Origin: Glandiceps talaboti | Lineage: Eukaryota; Hemichordata; Enteropneusta; Spengelidae | Direction of reading: 5' to 3' | Assembly: GCF_964340395.1 (NCBI RefSeq) | Contig: NC_135562.1 | Coordinates: forward strand, 6,819,634 to 6,883,633 | DNA: 64,000 bases | Shown: positions 10,401-22,919 of the stretch, in pieces | Layout of the letters: each line of letters begins with the position of its first letter | How positions within the stretch are numbered: the first letter of the stretch is position 1 | The notes under the pieces: generated by a model | Seen by the model: only the letters and a program-made list of their open reading frames with translations | What the model was told of the DNA's origin: nothing | The model's database searches: none | Made by a program: the position numbers and the translations under genes

Positions 10401-12085
10401 AAGGAACTTTTCCCCTTGGATAGGTAATCCTGTCCTTGAGCTTTGCATTTCAATTTCTGCCTTTTTTTCAAAAACATAAACTTTGAGTGTTTGACTGAAA
10501 AAGGGAAGTGCCTGAAGTCAAAATTCAATCCTTGTGGACAGGATTACCTTATCTGTGTTCCATTTATAATATAAGATTCATCTTGCAGGTGTTTCATGTA
10601 ATCCTCATTATGAGTACATCACAATAGTCTAATCTCAGTGATTCTTCATGGCAACTGTATTGTATACTAGATCTATTTTCTCTGTAATGAAATGGCACAT
10701 AGAAATTGAAGCAGACAGTAACTTACTCCATACAAATTTGGTTGTAAACTTCTTTCAATCAACATCACACAGAAATTGAAACTGGCAATAACTAATTCCA
10801 CGCAAAGTTTGCTATAAATGACTTTCATCAAGAAATAAGACCCAATCTACTGTATGTATATGATTGAATACCAAGTAAAGATATATCTTCTACTTAACAT
10901 CAACGGTTGCTAGGTTACCTGTAGCGCAAGTATATAAGTTATACCATGTATCAAGTCTAATACAAATTTGCACATTAAACTTGGTTCTAATAAAAGTACA
11001 TAAAATTATACATCAAACCTAATATAAAACTGCACATTAAACTCAGCAAAGCACTTAATATATCATACAATCAAATGAAAATTTCTACGACCAAATTTTT
11101 AGACTTTTTCGAAAGCTTCCAAATATTTTTTTAACTATTCGAGTAGATATTTTCATTTGATACTATGAACCCAGTGTTACAGCTAGTCGAGCTTTAGTAC
11201 GAGTATTAGGCAAATCATGTCTGTCAATGTCCAAGAGTGACAATACACTGTATACTACTTATTAAAGTGAGAAAACTGTTATCAGCATCTGAGATTATCT
11301 TTTAAAAGATTTAGGTGAAGATTGCAATGCTTTTCTAATAATGCAAAGGGAGACAGATTGGTAATCTTATCCCGCCCATCAAATGAAAAACTTCCAAAGA
11401 AGTGATTCCATGGCGTACATATTAATTCACTCTTATCTGTGGCAGTAACATTGAGTTGATGTGAAGTGAATTTACTGGTATCTACGGCTATAACATTGAG
11501 TGATGTGTTTAGGAGATTCATATCTATTTAATGAGAAAGATTTATTGATAACTGGTAGCTTCAGACTTTCAGTCGACATAATATATCTGATTGCTCACAC
11601 GTTTCATGATAAGACAAAGCTTAAGGTAGCCACCACATGTAGGACTGATCGTATGAACGTTCCAATTACCCGTTATTCAAAATAGCACATTTAAATGGCA
11701 ACACAGCCTAGCACTTTGGAGTTATTCTCATTCCCATTCCCATCACAACTGTTATCTGGATTAATTTCCTGTCTCGGGAGAATGATCCATTCCTCGTTAA
11801 CTTGAGATGGATAATTCATGACTGCCTGGCAGCAATGGCTAACATTTTATAGTCTTTTAATTCTCCTTGACAAATATTACTTTATTTCAAGAAAAGCCCA
11901 AGAGTTAAAATTAAGTACCTGTAAATTATCTTCAATGAAACAAGTGAAACCATCTTCTATTTTAAAGTTAGTGATCATTTGTGACTATGATGAATCCAGA
12001 CTGTCTTACAAGTTTGACTTCTAATTTCTTGCTCTACATCGCATAGGCAATTTAGAAATGAGTGATATACCGGTACATACAGATA
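10401..12085. other. AT-rich spacer with one short inverted repeat
   Basis: An imperfect foldback lies at about 11072-11161 (ATCAAATGAAAAT / ATTTTCATTTGAT). Two related phrases about 90 bp apart near 10945-11040 (TTTGCACATTAAACT) suggest a small duplication. Frames of 60-80 codons here have no recognisable family. Confidence 0.4.
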
Positions 12086-13072
12086 AAGTTATGTTGAATT
12101 GGTGTTTCACTCATGGGGCATTTTGTTTTTTGACACGGAGATAAGACAACATTTTAACTCTAGACTGACAATAACAAAGACACAATTAACACAGCAGGAT
12201 CCTTCTTTCTCCAATCACATTGAACAGTGATAAGCATTGCTATTCTTTCACAGTGTAGTAAAAACAGGCTTCTAATGAAAACATTACACAAGGACTTGAT
12301 GATTTTAATGGCTTCAATTGTTTATTTTCTAATTGATAATAAACATATCAACTTGATTACTTCTGGATCCCCACTGTGTGCAGCAGTTAAATAATTGCTT
12401 GTTTTGCATTAGAAGTTGTCTGAGTATGTGTAAAAAATGTCATGTTACGTGAGTGAAACATCACCAAACCAACATAATTTTAGCTGTAATTATGTATACA
12501 GGTCTGTTAAATTGATACGCCAGCATATCAATCTATGTCACAAATTGTTTTTGTCAGAAAACAATTTGCAGTCTAATTCGGTGTGTGGCTGTAAGCTACC
12601 GGTAATCATCATACGGCATACATGTTTCTTAACGTGTATCTGAACATTTGAAAGTTACTTTGAGAGAAAGTACATGCATTGAACTTAGGCATGTTACAGT
12701 GCAATCTGTGTTACCTTGGTGTTTCATTCATGAGACACAATGTTTTTTGAACAAAGGATAAACATATTTCAACTCCAAGCTTATAAAAACAGAGACACCA
12801 CACTCGCAGCAGGATCCTGTGCATAGTTGAAAAGTGATATTGAGCATTCCTATTCTTTTTTGCAGTAGAAACTATTGCAGAATGACTACAAACTGACTTG
12901 ATCATTTTTCAGTATAGTTTCAACTCTTTGCTTTCCTACTGATAGCAACATGATTACTTATCTGTGTCTACATCCCTGGACAGTGCATGGCACCTCTGTA
13001 ATTGTTTATTTTGCAGTTTAAAGTTATCTGCCTGTATATAAGAAATGTCATGTCCCATAAGTCACACACTAA
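12086..13072. repeat. Diverged direct duplication of about 380 bp, offset about 613 bp
   Basis: 12089-12475 and 12702-13072 share ordered blocks: TTGGTGTTTCA, ATGAGACA, GCAGCAGGATCC, TTGATCATTTT, CTGTGTCTACATCC-like, TTGTTTATTTTGCA and AAATGTCATGT. The intervening 230 bp is not duplicated. Confidence 0.75.
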
Positions 13073-13212
13073 TTTACCTGTGAGATTTGTTCTTTTCCAG
13101 ATACTAGTGTCTACAAATACGTCGTTGATAAATTGAGTGTAAAATTGCATGATTCTCTATTTTAAGCACTAGCTTCATTTTTGTGAGTACTATTCATATG
13201 CTAGTTTAGGGG

Positions 13213-13246
13213 CCCATTTTACCACTGCCAGCCGTGGTAAAATGGG
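13213..13246. repeat. Perfect 13-bp stem-loop with a competing third arm
   Basis: CCCATTTTACCAC and GTGGTAAAATGGG pair perfectly around an 8-nt loop. A second ATTTTACCAC follows at 13247-13256 and could pair with the same right arm instead. The function is unknown. Confidence 0.8.
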
Positions 13247-13256
13247 ATTTTACCAC

Positions 13257-13840
13257 AGTTATTATCCAATCAGAATGGCACATAGTAGCATGATATAATA
13301 TAATTCATTTTTTACCTGTATTTTAAAAAAATTGCATAATGACCTCTGGTTTATTTTTTCTAGATTTTAACTAAGAATGGATATGACAATTCTTGAACAA
13401 AGTAACCAAAAATTTTTAAATTATTATTTCCATGGAGCATACTACATTATAAAATATCAGTGATGAGAATATAAAGTTATGAAATCCTTGATGATAACTA
13501 ACTCCCCTAGGGCGACATTTCAAATAATATATTTCATCTTAATGAATACGCTGCACTACACTATATCAGGCAAACCTCAAGAATCACCTATCCTAAAGGA
13601 ACAAAACCTATCATTTTCTGAAAGTGAGCTTTCACCTTCCATCTAATGAAAATGAATACAAGCACTGGATACACAATATTTCATTGAATTTCCGAGCCAT
13701 GTTGTAGATCCCATGGGGGAAAAAATTGATTTATCTCTTTACTTGTCAACTGGTGTCCTCGCTAAGATTTTTATAGACAGCAAATTAAGGTGAAGAATCT
13801 TTTTCAACCTAGAATTGTTTAGTTATTGTGGTGTAGGGTT
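13257..13840. other. AT-rich unique spacer
   Basis: No gene, RNA or repeat recognised before the AT-rich satellite. Confidence 0.4.
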
Positions 13841-15420
13841 TTTAAATCATATTTGTATTATTTTGAATTCTTATTACCTTGAATTTTTATAATATTAACT
13901 TAATGAAAAGCATTTGACATTGTTATAATAGCAAATTGTGATACTCCTTATTAGAAATATATATTTTATTAACAGTTTAACAAGAATTGTGTAATCAACA
14001 TTTGAAAAATGGACTCATTCTTTAAAATTCTTCAGATACAATTTGTCTAGAATTCTCATATTTTTATGAATTATCTACTAAAACTGACGTTTTAGAATCT
14101 ATAATTGTTAACATTTATTTTAATAAAATTTTACATGCAAGAATTTTGTTATCAATGTATGAAAAAGGAGCATGTAATATGGATTCATTTGTTGATCTTG
14201 AGATCAGACATTAAAAAAAAAATCACTTTATCCAGAATTCCTGTATTTTTCTGAATGATCCTGATATTGCTTTTTATTAGAATTGTTAAATATTTTTGCT
14301 ATATATTTGAATAACAATTCCACATGACAAGAATGCATGACTGTTAATTAATGTTTGGAAATGGAATATGTAATGAACTCACTCTATTATCTACAGAGAT
14401 GTGATATCATATATTCATGAATTATCTAATGATCTCAATATTCTATAACCCAGAATTGTTAATATTCATTTTAATTAATAAAGCTTTCATAATAATTTCA
14501 TATACCAAAAATTGTGTTATCAATGTTTAGGAAACAAATATGCGATGAACCCATTCTCTGATCTACATATTAAATATTATTCCGTTGAAAATTTAACACA
14601 CAAGTTGTCAAAAATTCGTCATCAAATATTTGTGCATAATCTATTGATTTTAATTAATATCTAGAAATGAAACTTGCTTCATGAAATGATTGGCTGGTAT
14701 AACCTAGAATTGTTAATATCTGTTTTAATAAATACCGGTATGTCTCACATGGCAAGAATAGTCTTATCGATGTAGGGAAAACAAATATGTAATGAACCCA
14801 TTCTCTGATCTATACAGATATGAAATTCTGTTGAATTTTTTTGGAACCTAATTTGTCAGAAATTCTCATATATTCCTGAATTGTCTGTTGATCCTAACAT
14901 CTGGAAAGGAAGCTTGCTTCATTAAGTGGCTGGCTGGTATAACCTAGAATTCTTAATATCCATTTTAATGAAAGTCTCACATGGCAAGAATTGGGTTGTC
15001 AATGTATGGAAAAGAAGTATATTATTGTAAGGACTCAATAAATTTCTCTGATCTGCATAGATATGAAATTCCATTGAAATTTACGAACAAAATTTGTCAA
15101 AAATTCTCATAGATTCATTGATCTTAATATTGGAAAATGAAACTTGCTTCATGAAATGGTTGGCGAGTATAACCTGGAATTGTTAATATTTATTTTAATA
15201 AAAGTTTCCCATGGTAAAATTGATGTTATCAATGTTTGGAAAATAAGTAAGTATTATGGACCGTTCTCTGATTTACATGCATATGAAAATCCATTGAAAT
15301 TTTTTTTAAAACACAATTTGTTGAAAATTCTCATATATTCTTGAATTATCGATTGCTCTTAATATCTGGAAAGGAGGCTTGCTTTATTAAAAGGCTAGCT
15401 GGTATAAAAATATTTACATA
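13841..15420. repeat. AT-rich satellite, about 8 units, period drifting from 177 to 254 bp
   Basis: The phrase AACCTAGAATTGTTAATAT recurs at 14447, 14701, 14941 and 15171, with weaker forms at about 14094 and 14270. Spacings are 176, 177, 254, 240 and 230 bp. Shared blocks include CACATGGCAAGAAT, AATGAACCCATTCTCTGAT and GAAACTTGCTTCATGAAA. The 3' units are best conserved. Confidence 0.85.
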
Positions 15421-15479
15421 GTAATAGGGAATTTAACAAACCTGATACTAGAATCTCATACTTGATTGAAGTAAAGGTC

Positions 15480-15910
15480 ATTCAATCACTAACAGCATGC
15501 GTTTTTATCATCGGGTATTTGAAATAGTGAGTTGCAGAGTTTTTTTATTGCATTCAATCAGGCTGAGTGTCTGGTATGTTATAAAATGCATTTTATGATT
15601 GGGTATTTGAAATAGTGAGATCGTTTTCTGATTACGTTCAACCAATCTGAGTATCTGGTATGTTATAAAATGCATTTTATCATTGGGTATTTGAAATAGT
15701 GAGATCGTTTTCCGATTACGTTCAACCAATCTGAATATCTGGTATGTTATAAAATGCATTTTATGATTGGGTATTTGAAATAGTGAGATGGTTTAACCGT
15801 TTTCTGATTACGCTCAACCAGTCTGAGTATCTGGTATGTTATAAAATGAATTTTATGATTGGGTATTTGAAATAGTGAGATCATTGTCTGATTACGTTCA
15901 ACCAATCTGA
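15480..15910. repeat. Tandem repeat of 84-93 bp containing a perfect palindrome
   Basis: GGGTATTTGAAATAGTGAG occurs at about 15513, 15601, 15685, 15769 and 15861. Most units contain the perfect 16-bp palindrome ATAAAATGCATTTTAT. The 83-codon minus frame is repeat read-through. Confidence 0.95.
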
Positions 15911-15944
15911 AAATTCATGCTCTATGTTTAATCTGTACACATGT

Positions 15945-16425
15945 AATGTAGTTCTTCATTTTTGTATATACTGTTGCCAATGTGTTAGAATGGCCATACA
16001 CCAGATTTGCATATTTGGAATAATTGTTGAAAATGTTATGTATTAATTTTTCATGTATTCAGGTTACCATTATGTAAGAAGCAAACTGTGTGTTCAAGCA
16101 ATGTTGACATGTATGCGTCACAAAGTGTTTCTTAATTAGTACATACTGTCTTCAATGTGTTAGAAACGGCCATACACCAGGTTTGCTTTTTTGAAATAAT
16201 TTTTGAAAATTTAATACATTTTCAAATATTTAAGAAGCAAAATGTGTATTCAAGCAATGTGAATATACTGTTTGTAAATGTATGCAGTGTTTCTTAGTGC
16301 ATACTATCTCCAATGTGTTTAAAATGGTCATACACCAGGTTTGCATGTTTGAAAGTATATTTTGAAAATTTAATGAATTTTCAAGTATTCAAGTTACCCC
16401 AATAGGTTAAAGAAGCAAAATGTGT
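15945..16425. repeat. Tandem repeat, three units of about 160-190 bp
   Basis: Shared order in each unit: CCAATGTGTTAGAA, GGCCATACACCAG, TTTGAAAATTTAAT, AAGAAGCAAAATGTG and CAAGCAATGT. Units begin near 15950, 16130 and 16290. 16426-16689 holds nothing recognised. Confidence 0.9.
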
Positions 16426-16689
16426 TTGTATGTGATAGCGCAGGTATAATCTCCAGAGAACAAGAATGTCACACTGTATAATCCCCAAAACTCCAAAAAT
16501 ATATACCCTGCAAGATCATGGAAGCTAGCACAGACAAGGACGAAACAGTCTGTGATAGAAGTTATCAGAAATGTCATCCTGCTATGAATACAATTAAACC
16601 AACGTCCATTCAATAACTTTTATCAATATGTCACAATACAATTTTAGTTTGTGTCCATCTTATAGCTGAAAGTTCAGTTTCTACTATCG

Positions 16690-16850
16690 TATTTTGAAAC
16701 TGACTATACAAATGCACCACAATAGACATCACTTTGAAATTGACCATACAAATCTAACCAATGAGATGTCACTTTGAAATTGACACTACTAATAAATGTA
16801 CCCCGATATGCCATCAATTGTGAAATTTTCAATACAAATGCACCCTAATA
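16690..16850. repeat. Minisatellite, about 50 bp, four units
   Basis: GAAATTGACCATACAAAT recurs with the ordered blocks CACCACAATA and GACATCACTTT. The last unit is diverged. Confidence 0.75.
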
Positions 16851-17533
16851 CAACATTTTCTCAAACACATAAGCATGAGATGCAATAACTGACAGATTAG
16901 ATTTAGAGATAAAGACAATTTATTGCCTCAGCCTGAGCTACCTAATGAAGTGAGTAAAATGTTATCATACTGTGAAGATGACATGTAAATGACAGTATCA
17001 TATCTCATGTTTCTCATCAAAGCTAATACCCAATCTATAAGGTTTCTCAATCAACCTAGTTTAACTTGCTGCTCGGTTTCCCATAAACAACACCTACGAT
17101 TATTAAGGCAGAATGTACCTTGGGGACACATTTCACTTAAATTTCTCCCAATTTTACCATATGGAAACTTGATATATGTTTATTATGATACAAAGTCATG
17201 TCAAAATTATCATTTTTTACAAATTTTTCTCACTCTCTTCAGATTTAAATATTGAGGTAGTTCCTCCCTAGAGACTGCTATCTATAAAGCTATATCAAGC
17301 TCACAAATGGTGTTACTGATAGATTTACGATTGACACATATAAATTTCTTGTAAAAATTTCAAGTTTGTGCTTTGAACAAAAGTTTAATTGATACTACAT
17401 GTATGGTTTACCAACAGAGATGATATTTCATGTGAAGGATTGACATATAATATTGTACATCTAAGGTATACAGACTTTAGCATACAATTTCTAAAAAATA
17501 AAACAATATAGAGTGCTATGTACTATACATAGG
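16851..17533. other. Spacer, possible old dispersed repeat
   Basis: Contains an 88-codon + frame at 16989-17255 with no recognisable family. The phrase GTACCTTGGGGACACATTTC near 17116 looks like transposon-derived filler, but no copy exists in the window. Confidence 0.3.
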
Positions 17534-17819
17534 GTTGTCGGTGGCCCAGTGGTTTAAATCACTTGCCTCTTACCACAGCGGTCGAGGTTCAAACCCATTC
17601 AGGGTTTGATTAAATTTACCACACTGTAAGTAAGAAGATTGTAGTTCAGTTGACTCGACCGAACAATGCAGGTTTTCCCCGGATGCTCCGGTTTCCTCCT
17701 GCATTAACACTGAACCCATGAGGGATGGCTCTCACTGGACTTTTTGGGAGACAAATGTATATAACTATCCAGTATAAATAAAGATTATTTTTAGTAGTAT
17801 TATTATTATAAAATTATTT
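17534..17819 (+). mobile_element. tRNA-derived SINE
   Basis: A Pol III A box (TGGCCCAGTGG, 17542-17552) and B box (GGTTCAAACC, 17586-17595) are spaced as in tRNA-derived SINEs. A GC-rich conserved core follows at 17671-17700 (TTTTCCCCGGATGCTCCGG). The 3' end is an AT-rich (TTA)n tail. The core resembles a conserved SINE superfamily core (Meta or Nin-DC type), but I cannot assign which. Confidence 0.8.
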
Positions 17820-18149
17820 TAATTTCAACACAATGCATTTTGGTATTATCTTTCTAATACTTTATTCAACAATTGCAAAAGCTGTCATTTTAGTGGGCCA
17901 TGAAAAATTATGAATAATAAAGTAATTTTATTATTATTACTATTTTCAAATATATTCTTTGTAGTGCTGTTTTTATGATATTAATTAAACCTTGCATAAC
18001 GAGCAGTCAATTTCAGTGTAAGCAAACATCCTATTATATTGTAAATGGAGTTTAATTACCCATATAATGGGGAAAACATAAAGTCATAATGAAATGTCAA
18101 AGTTTGATAACTTAATGATACATAGAGTACTGCAAAGGTAACATCTGTT

Positions 18150-18640
18150 AAAAACGGAACGCCACTCCAAGAATTAAATAAAGGTATTAAAAAACGGAAC
18201 GCCACTCCACGAATTGAATAAAGGTGTTTTCATAAACTTTGGTTCCTGGAGAGTCATTTCATGATTTCGCATCACATAATTTTCATTTATTTGCCTAGAA
18301 ACACCAAATTAAAACTCCTTTTCATCTCCTTCGTTTTATCAATGGTACACCATTGCATCATTGGTCTTAGCAGACAAGAATATTTATTAGATGCACAATG
18401 CATATTCATAACTATTTGAAGGAAATAAGCACTTAGGAGTCATGAATATTCAGTGTGTATCTAACAAATATTCATGTCTGTTAAGACCCATAATGCAATG
18501 GTGTATCAATTAAAGAACAATAGAGGTGAAAAATAACTTCAATTTTTGGTTGCAATTATGTGATGTAATATCATGAAATGACTCACCAGAACTAAAGTTT
18601 ATATACCTTTCTTTCCTGGAGTGACATTGCCCTTTAGATA
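18150..18640. mobile_element. Large foldback element, arms about 220 bp
   Basis: The left arm (AACTTTGGTTC, GAGTCATTTCATGAT, ACACCATTGCAT, AGACAAGAATATTTATTAGAT) is repeated inverted to the right end (GTTAAGACCCATAATGCAATG, ATCATGAAATGACTC). The extreme left end is itself duplicated as two 40-bp copies of AAACGGAACGCCACTCCA. A half copy lies at 23.3 kb. 17820-18149 and 18641-18984 hold nothing recognised. Confidence 0.85.
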
Positions 18641-18984
18641 GAAATTAAACTTTGACAACTCGATGCAAAGTTTATTGCCCCTGAAGGTATCTTTCATGAC
18701 TGTGGTGGCTAGAAAGTTAGATTTTTTTCACAGCAGGCCTCTACATTTAGTTGTTATAGTATATTATTTATTTCTGTATCGAAGACTGGAGGCCACATTA
18801 TTTCGAATAACACATCGATTAAATTAAATTAAATATGTTACTTTGTGTTATATGTAAGTTATAACATTGAGTTGAAATACTTTCTTGCATTACATATTAC
18901 ACTTAGTTGCGCAAGTTAGGAAATTTCAATTAGAAAGAAGAGGTATTTTATTTTATCAGTGCTGTACCATTACTTTTCAAAGTT

Positions 18985-19260
18985 GCACAGTAGAATAGAA
19001 ATTGATACTTAACTCCATTTTGTATAGAAGTATTAATTTTAACAGTAAAGTTACCTTATTGGAATCTAGTTTTTGAAGTGACTACATAGCTAAATTCGTT
19101 CGAATCACTTAGATGCTGGATTTAGTAGAATAGAAATTGATACTTGACTCCATTTTATAAAGTACTAATAGTGAATGTTACATGATTGGAATCTAGTTTT
19201 TGAAGTGATTACGTAGCTTTTGTCCGAATCACTCAGACGTCATCAGCATTAATGATGTTA
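18985..19260. repeat. Tandem duplication, about 140 bp, two units
   Basis: GTAGAATAGAAATTGATACTT at about 18990 and 19127, each followed by GACTCCATTTT, GGAATCTAGTTTTTGAAGTG and CGAATCACT. Confidence 0.9.
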
Positions 19261-19384
19261 TGGTCAATTAAGTTACAGAGTTTCATTATAAGTGACGATT
19301 TCACTGCTTAGGGCTCTGAAGAGTATCCTTTACGTTTTCAACTTTAATACAATATGATGGAACTACAGAGACTGTGTATTACAT

Positions 19385-19620
19385 TTCATGGTTTGATAAG
19401 AACAGTTTTATGGCCTCTTTATGTGTACATGAAAGCCAGGGGAACTTCAAATTTGTTTGTGAATGTTAACTATTTAATGTCATGAGACCATACCTCACCT
19501 AGCGCTGTCCTTATCAAATGATGGAATGTAGTACTTGTCTCTCTTGTATCTGTACTTTTAAAAATGCTGTACCAAGAGTTATTAATCCAATTCAGTTGTT
19601 TACATTACATGTTTATAACA
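19385..19620. mobile_element. Dispersed foldback repeat (family E), copy 1
   Basis: Shares GATAAGAACAGTTTTATGGC, CATTTCATG or its relatives, and the end phrase GTTATTAATCCAATTCA with the palindromic copy at 33.8-34.07 kb, in the same order. Confidence 0.65.
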
Positions 19621-19859
19621 GGTTCCATTCGTCAATGCTTCGATATCGGCAGTTGTATTGTATATATTGAAGTGATTTTCTGAAACTAACTCTACTGAAG
19701 CAAAGACTTAAACAGCTGTATTTCAATCCCATATTTTCACCTTTTTATCTTATCAGTAGAGCCATGTGGATGACATGGGGTCATTCTTTTGTTTTGGACC
19801 ACCTTTTCCCGATAGCTCGACCAGACAAATGTTTTCATATTAATCCTAACCTGAAAAGG

Positions 19860-20154
19860 GTCTTTAATCAAGTCGAGGTGAGGATATATAAATTATACTT
19901 TGACAAGTCAAGATGTGTTGAAGTCGTCAAGTCGAGCTGAGTTTAAGGCAAGTGGTAAAGTCAAGATGTATTACTTGTAACAAGTGGCATTGAGTTGAAT
20001 TTAACCAACTGAAATTGCACTGGAATCAGTTGAGTTGAGTAGATCAAGTTGGCTTGAAATAATGAATTGAGTTGAATTGAATGGAGTTTTGTTAGTTTGC
20101 GTTACACCATGTTGAGTTAACATTGTACTTATTTGTGTTATGTTGCATTACTGT
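19860..20154. repeat. Degenerate TTGAG/GAATT pentamer-rich tract
   Basis: Dense variants of GAGTTGAATT, AAGTCGAG and AGTTGAGT with no clean period. It appears to be a decayed simple repeat. Confidence 0.6.
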
Positions 20155-20535
20155 AAGGCCAAATAAAAATAATTGTGTGGATCCGATTACGCTCAATTTT
20201 AGAATAGGTGAGGTAAGGTAATTTTTTACTTTCTTTTATTTATTTCCATGTGACTGTGAGTGTCTAGTTCAGGTAGTTATGTTTTCCAAATGGTCTCTGT
20301 GTTATTGGTTTCTTCCCATTAGATGTACAGCCATTACAGATTGCAAGAACACTTTTACATTGTATATTCAAGTTGAGTCAGTTTCTACATCCGCTATTTC
20401 TGGCGGGACTTCACAATTTTTGCGATTTTATTAATTTTTTCTCAAATACGTAAAAAAAAAATAGTTTATGGACAGCAGTGGAAAACTAGGCGGGGGTCGG
20501 GTCCCCGGAGTCAAACAATTTTTTTAAGGACTAAT
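20155..20535 (+). mobile_element. MITE family B, copy 1
   Basis: Collinear with copies at 32.4 kb (+) and 55.2 kb (-). Ends resemble AAGGCCTAATAAAAAAATTG and its inverse. A conserved interior block GATGTACAGCCATTACAG is shared by all three. No coding capacity. Confidence 0.85.
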
Positions 20536-20539
20536 ATTA

Positions 20540-21274
20540 CATTGTATTGCGTTAATACTTTGTGATATGTTGTGTTGCATTTACATTACACTACATTACA
20601 TTACATTACATTCCGTTACATTACGTTGAGTTGGGTTATTAAAGTTGCATTCATTTGTCACATGTTGTGTTGGGTTACATTTGAGATTGTCGTGTTCTAT
20701 TATGTTAATGTAAGTGCTGGCTGCTCTGATTGTCTGCATTGCTATACATACACCTGTACTCTAGTAATATTTAAATTGACCCTTAGTCTCTAACTTTATG
20801 TAGTGGTTGAAATCTGGCCTCATGTAGTTTGCTCTCAGAGTCCCTGTTGAGCAGTCGTTTGTCATTATAGTCAAAGCAGCGGCCAATCAGACATGGAGTG
20901 ACTGAGGTTACTAAGGACTAGAAGATCCTACAGTTAATGTTATGTCAAATTGAGGTGCATATTAATTGGATTGGGTGGAGTTGGGTTGCAATGCACTGGG
21001 TTGGATTGGGTTGATTTACGGTGATTATGTTATGTTATATTATGTTATGTTATGTTACGTTACGTTACGTTATGTTTGTGCAGTGTACTGTATTACATAG
21101 TGTTATGTTGTGTTGTACTTGTAATTTTACATTGTGTTGTAATGTTGTGTTTATAGTTAAATTGAATAATTTAACATACCAATGAATTACAATCAACCCA
21201 GTGGTTTTAGAGATATTGTGTACAAGGGCAGACAGACAGGCAGATGGATGGATGGATGGATGGATGGATGGATG

Positions 21275-21336
<62 letters not shown>

Positions 21337-21480
21337 TACACACACACACGCAAACTGACAAACACAAAGAATGTCATCACCACTATACTACGTACCTCTA
21401 GTTATTACAAGGTAAAAAGGGCCATCATTACATTGTGTCAAGTCTGATTATGTGGTGTATAGGTTGAGTTGCATTACGTT
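20540..21480. repeat. Decayed GTTACATT/GTTATG-type simple repeats with (GGAT)n and (GA)n
   Basis: (ACATT)n at 20580-20625 and (TTATG/TTACG)n at 21024-21077. (GATG)n at 21244-21276 is followed directly by (GA)n at 21277-21331. Open frames here are microsatellite read-throughs. CAGACAGACAGGCAGATGG before (GATG)n resembles the tail of a transposon. Confidence 0.85.
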
Positions 21481-21579
21481 GTTCATATTTTTGAAGTCAA
21501 ATCACATACTTATCACAATCTTATATAGGTTCCACTGAATTGCCTAGTATTGTGTTTCTTTACAAAATCTTGAAGTGAG

Positions 21580-22770
21580 TTGAATATAGATGGGCTGATT
21601 TCAATCGGACTGACTTGAATTATTAAAATTGAAGTGGACTGAAATTTATTAGATTCTATCACTGGAATTCAGAGTTGATTGGAACGATACGGATTGAATT
21701 GAACTGAATTTTACTGAAAATATATGAAGTATGTTGACTGCATGATTTTATTCAACTGAACTTGTTTCAATTAAACTGAACTGAACCGGAAAGATTAGTT
21801 TCGAATCGATCTCACTTTTCATTATGTTGTTTACAACTGAAAACAACTCTACATACCATACTGTTAAGTTCATTTTGGTTGAGATTGGACCTTATTTCAA
21901 TGTATTATTAAGTGAACTGTACTAAACTGAAATGGAAGGAAATTTCACGTTGCATTGATCTAAATATTTCATTATGTTGTCTACAACATTATAACACTCT
22001 TCTGTGTTAAGTTCATTTACTGTTAAGCTTAAAACTTTATTTGAAATTTAAATGAACTGAGCTGGAAATATTTTTACTGAATCGTGAATATTTTATTATG
22101 TTACTTAGAACTAAAACGGGTCTATATACCATACTTTTAAATCATACTTATGTAAGCTTAAAGTGGCCATATAGAAGATGAGGATTTGGTATTTATTTTG
22201 GATTTTTAATATATAAAACAATTTCCTACTAGCTTCCTACTTGAAAGATCAATAAGAAACAACACTGACCAAGTCTGTATGTGTAATTCAGTACCAGATG
22301 AAAAATACACAGCTAAAAGATGTGTAAAAAAGTTTGTTATTGTGCATATGATAAACATTTTACACATTATGCTTTTGCAATTTATTAAGTTACAAACTGA
22401 GACTTGACATATGTTGTTTCACATTAATTTTTAAAGTAGGAAGCCATGATAAAATTGTTTTGCAAATGAAAAATCCAAAATAAATACAAAATCCTCATCC
22501 ATATGGCCACTTTAAAACTTATTTCAAATTTCAGTGAACTGACCTGGAGAGACTTATATTCAATTAACCTGCATTTTTATTATGTTGTTACAACTGTACT
22601 GTTTGTATACCATACATTTATTTTTAAACTTATAACTTATTTCAATTTAAGAGAACTGAACTAAACTGGAAAGGAATTTTGAGTTGAGGAATTTGAGGAA
22701 TTAAATTTTATTTCAAACTGATATGAATTTTCATTATGTTGCTTACAAGGTACTAGGCATGGTCTGTATA
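21580..22770. repeat. Satellite of about 140 bp, five units, interrupted by a MITE
   Basis: Units open with GAACTGAACTGAACC-like sequence and contain TTCATTATGTTG, TATACCATACT, TTAAGCTTAAA and TTATTTCAA. Starts are near 21775, 21913, 22052, 22535 and 22650. The third unit carries the family A insertion at 22162-22511. Confidence 0.9.
22158..22515. mobile_element. MITE family A, copy 2, inserted in satellite unit 3
   Basis: A 350-bp element (22162-22511) from AGTGGCC to GGCCACT, flanked by TTAA on both sides (22158-22161, 22512-22515). Joining the flanks at one TTAA regenerates the sequence of the neighbouring unit near 22023-22035 (TTAAGCTTAAAACTT). This identifies TTAA as the target duplication rather than part of the element. 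Confidence 0.92.
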
Positions 22771-22919
22771 CCATTGTTAGTTTCACAGTTGTACAAGAAG
22801 TACATGTATATCCAGTCAACGTTTCATGCACAAAAAGCTGTAATGTGCATTATACTTTCCAAGTATCCATGTTTCTATCAAGTCCATGACAGAGAAGCAT
22901 TTTACACCAATCATGATTG

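Noticed and set aside
21065-21447. Frames of 66-100 codons around 21.2 kb
   Set aside because: Made of (GATG)n and (GA)n microsatellites.
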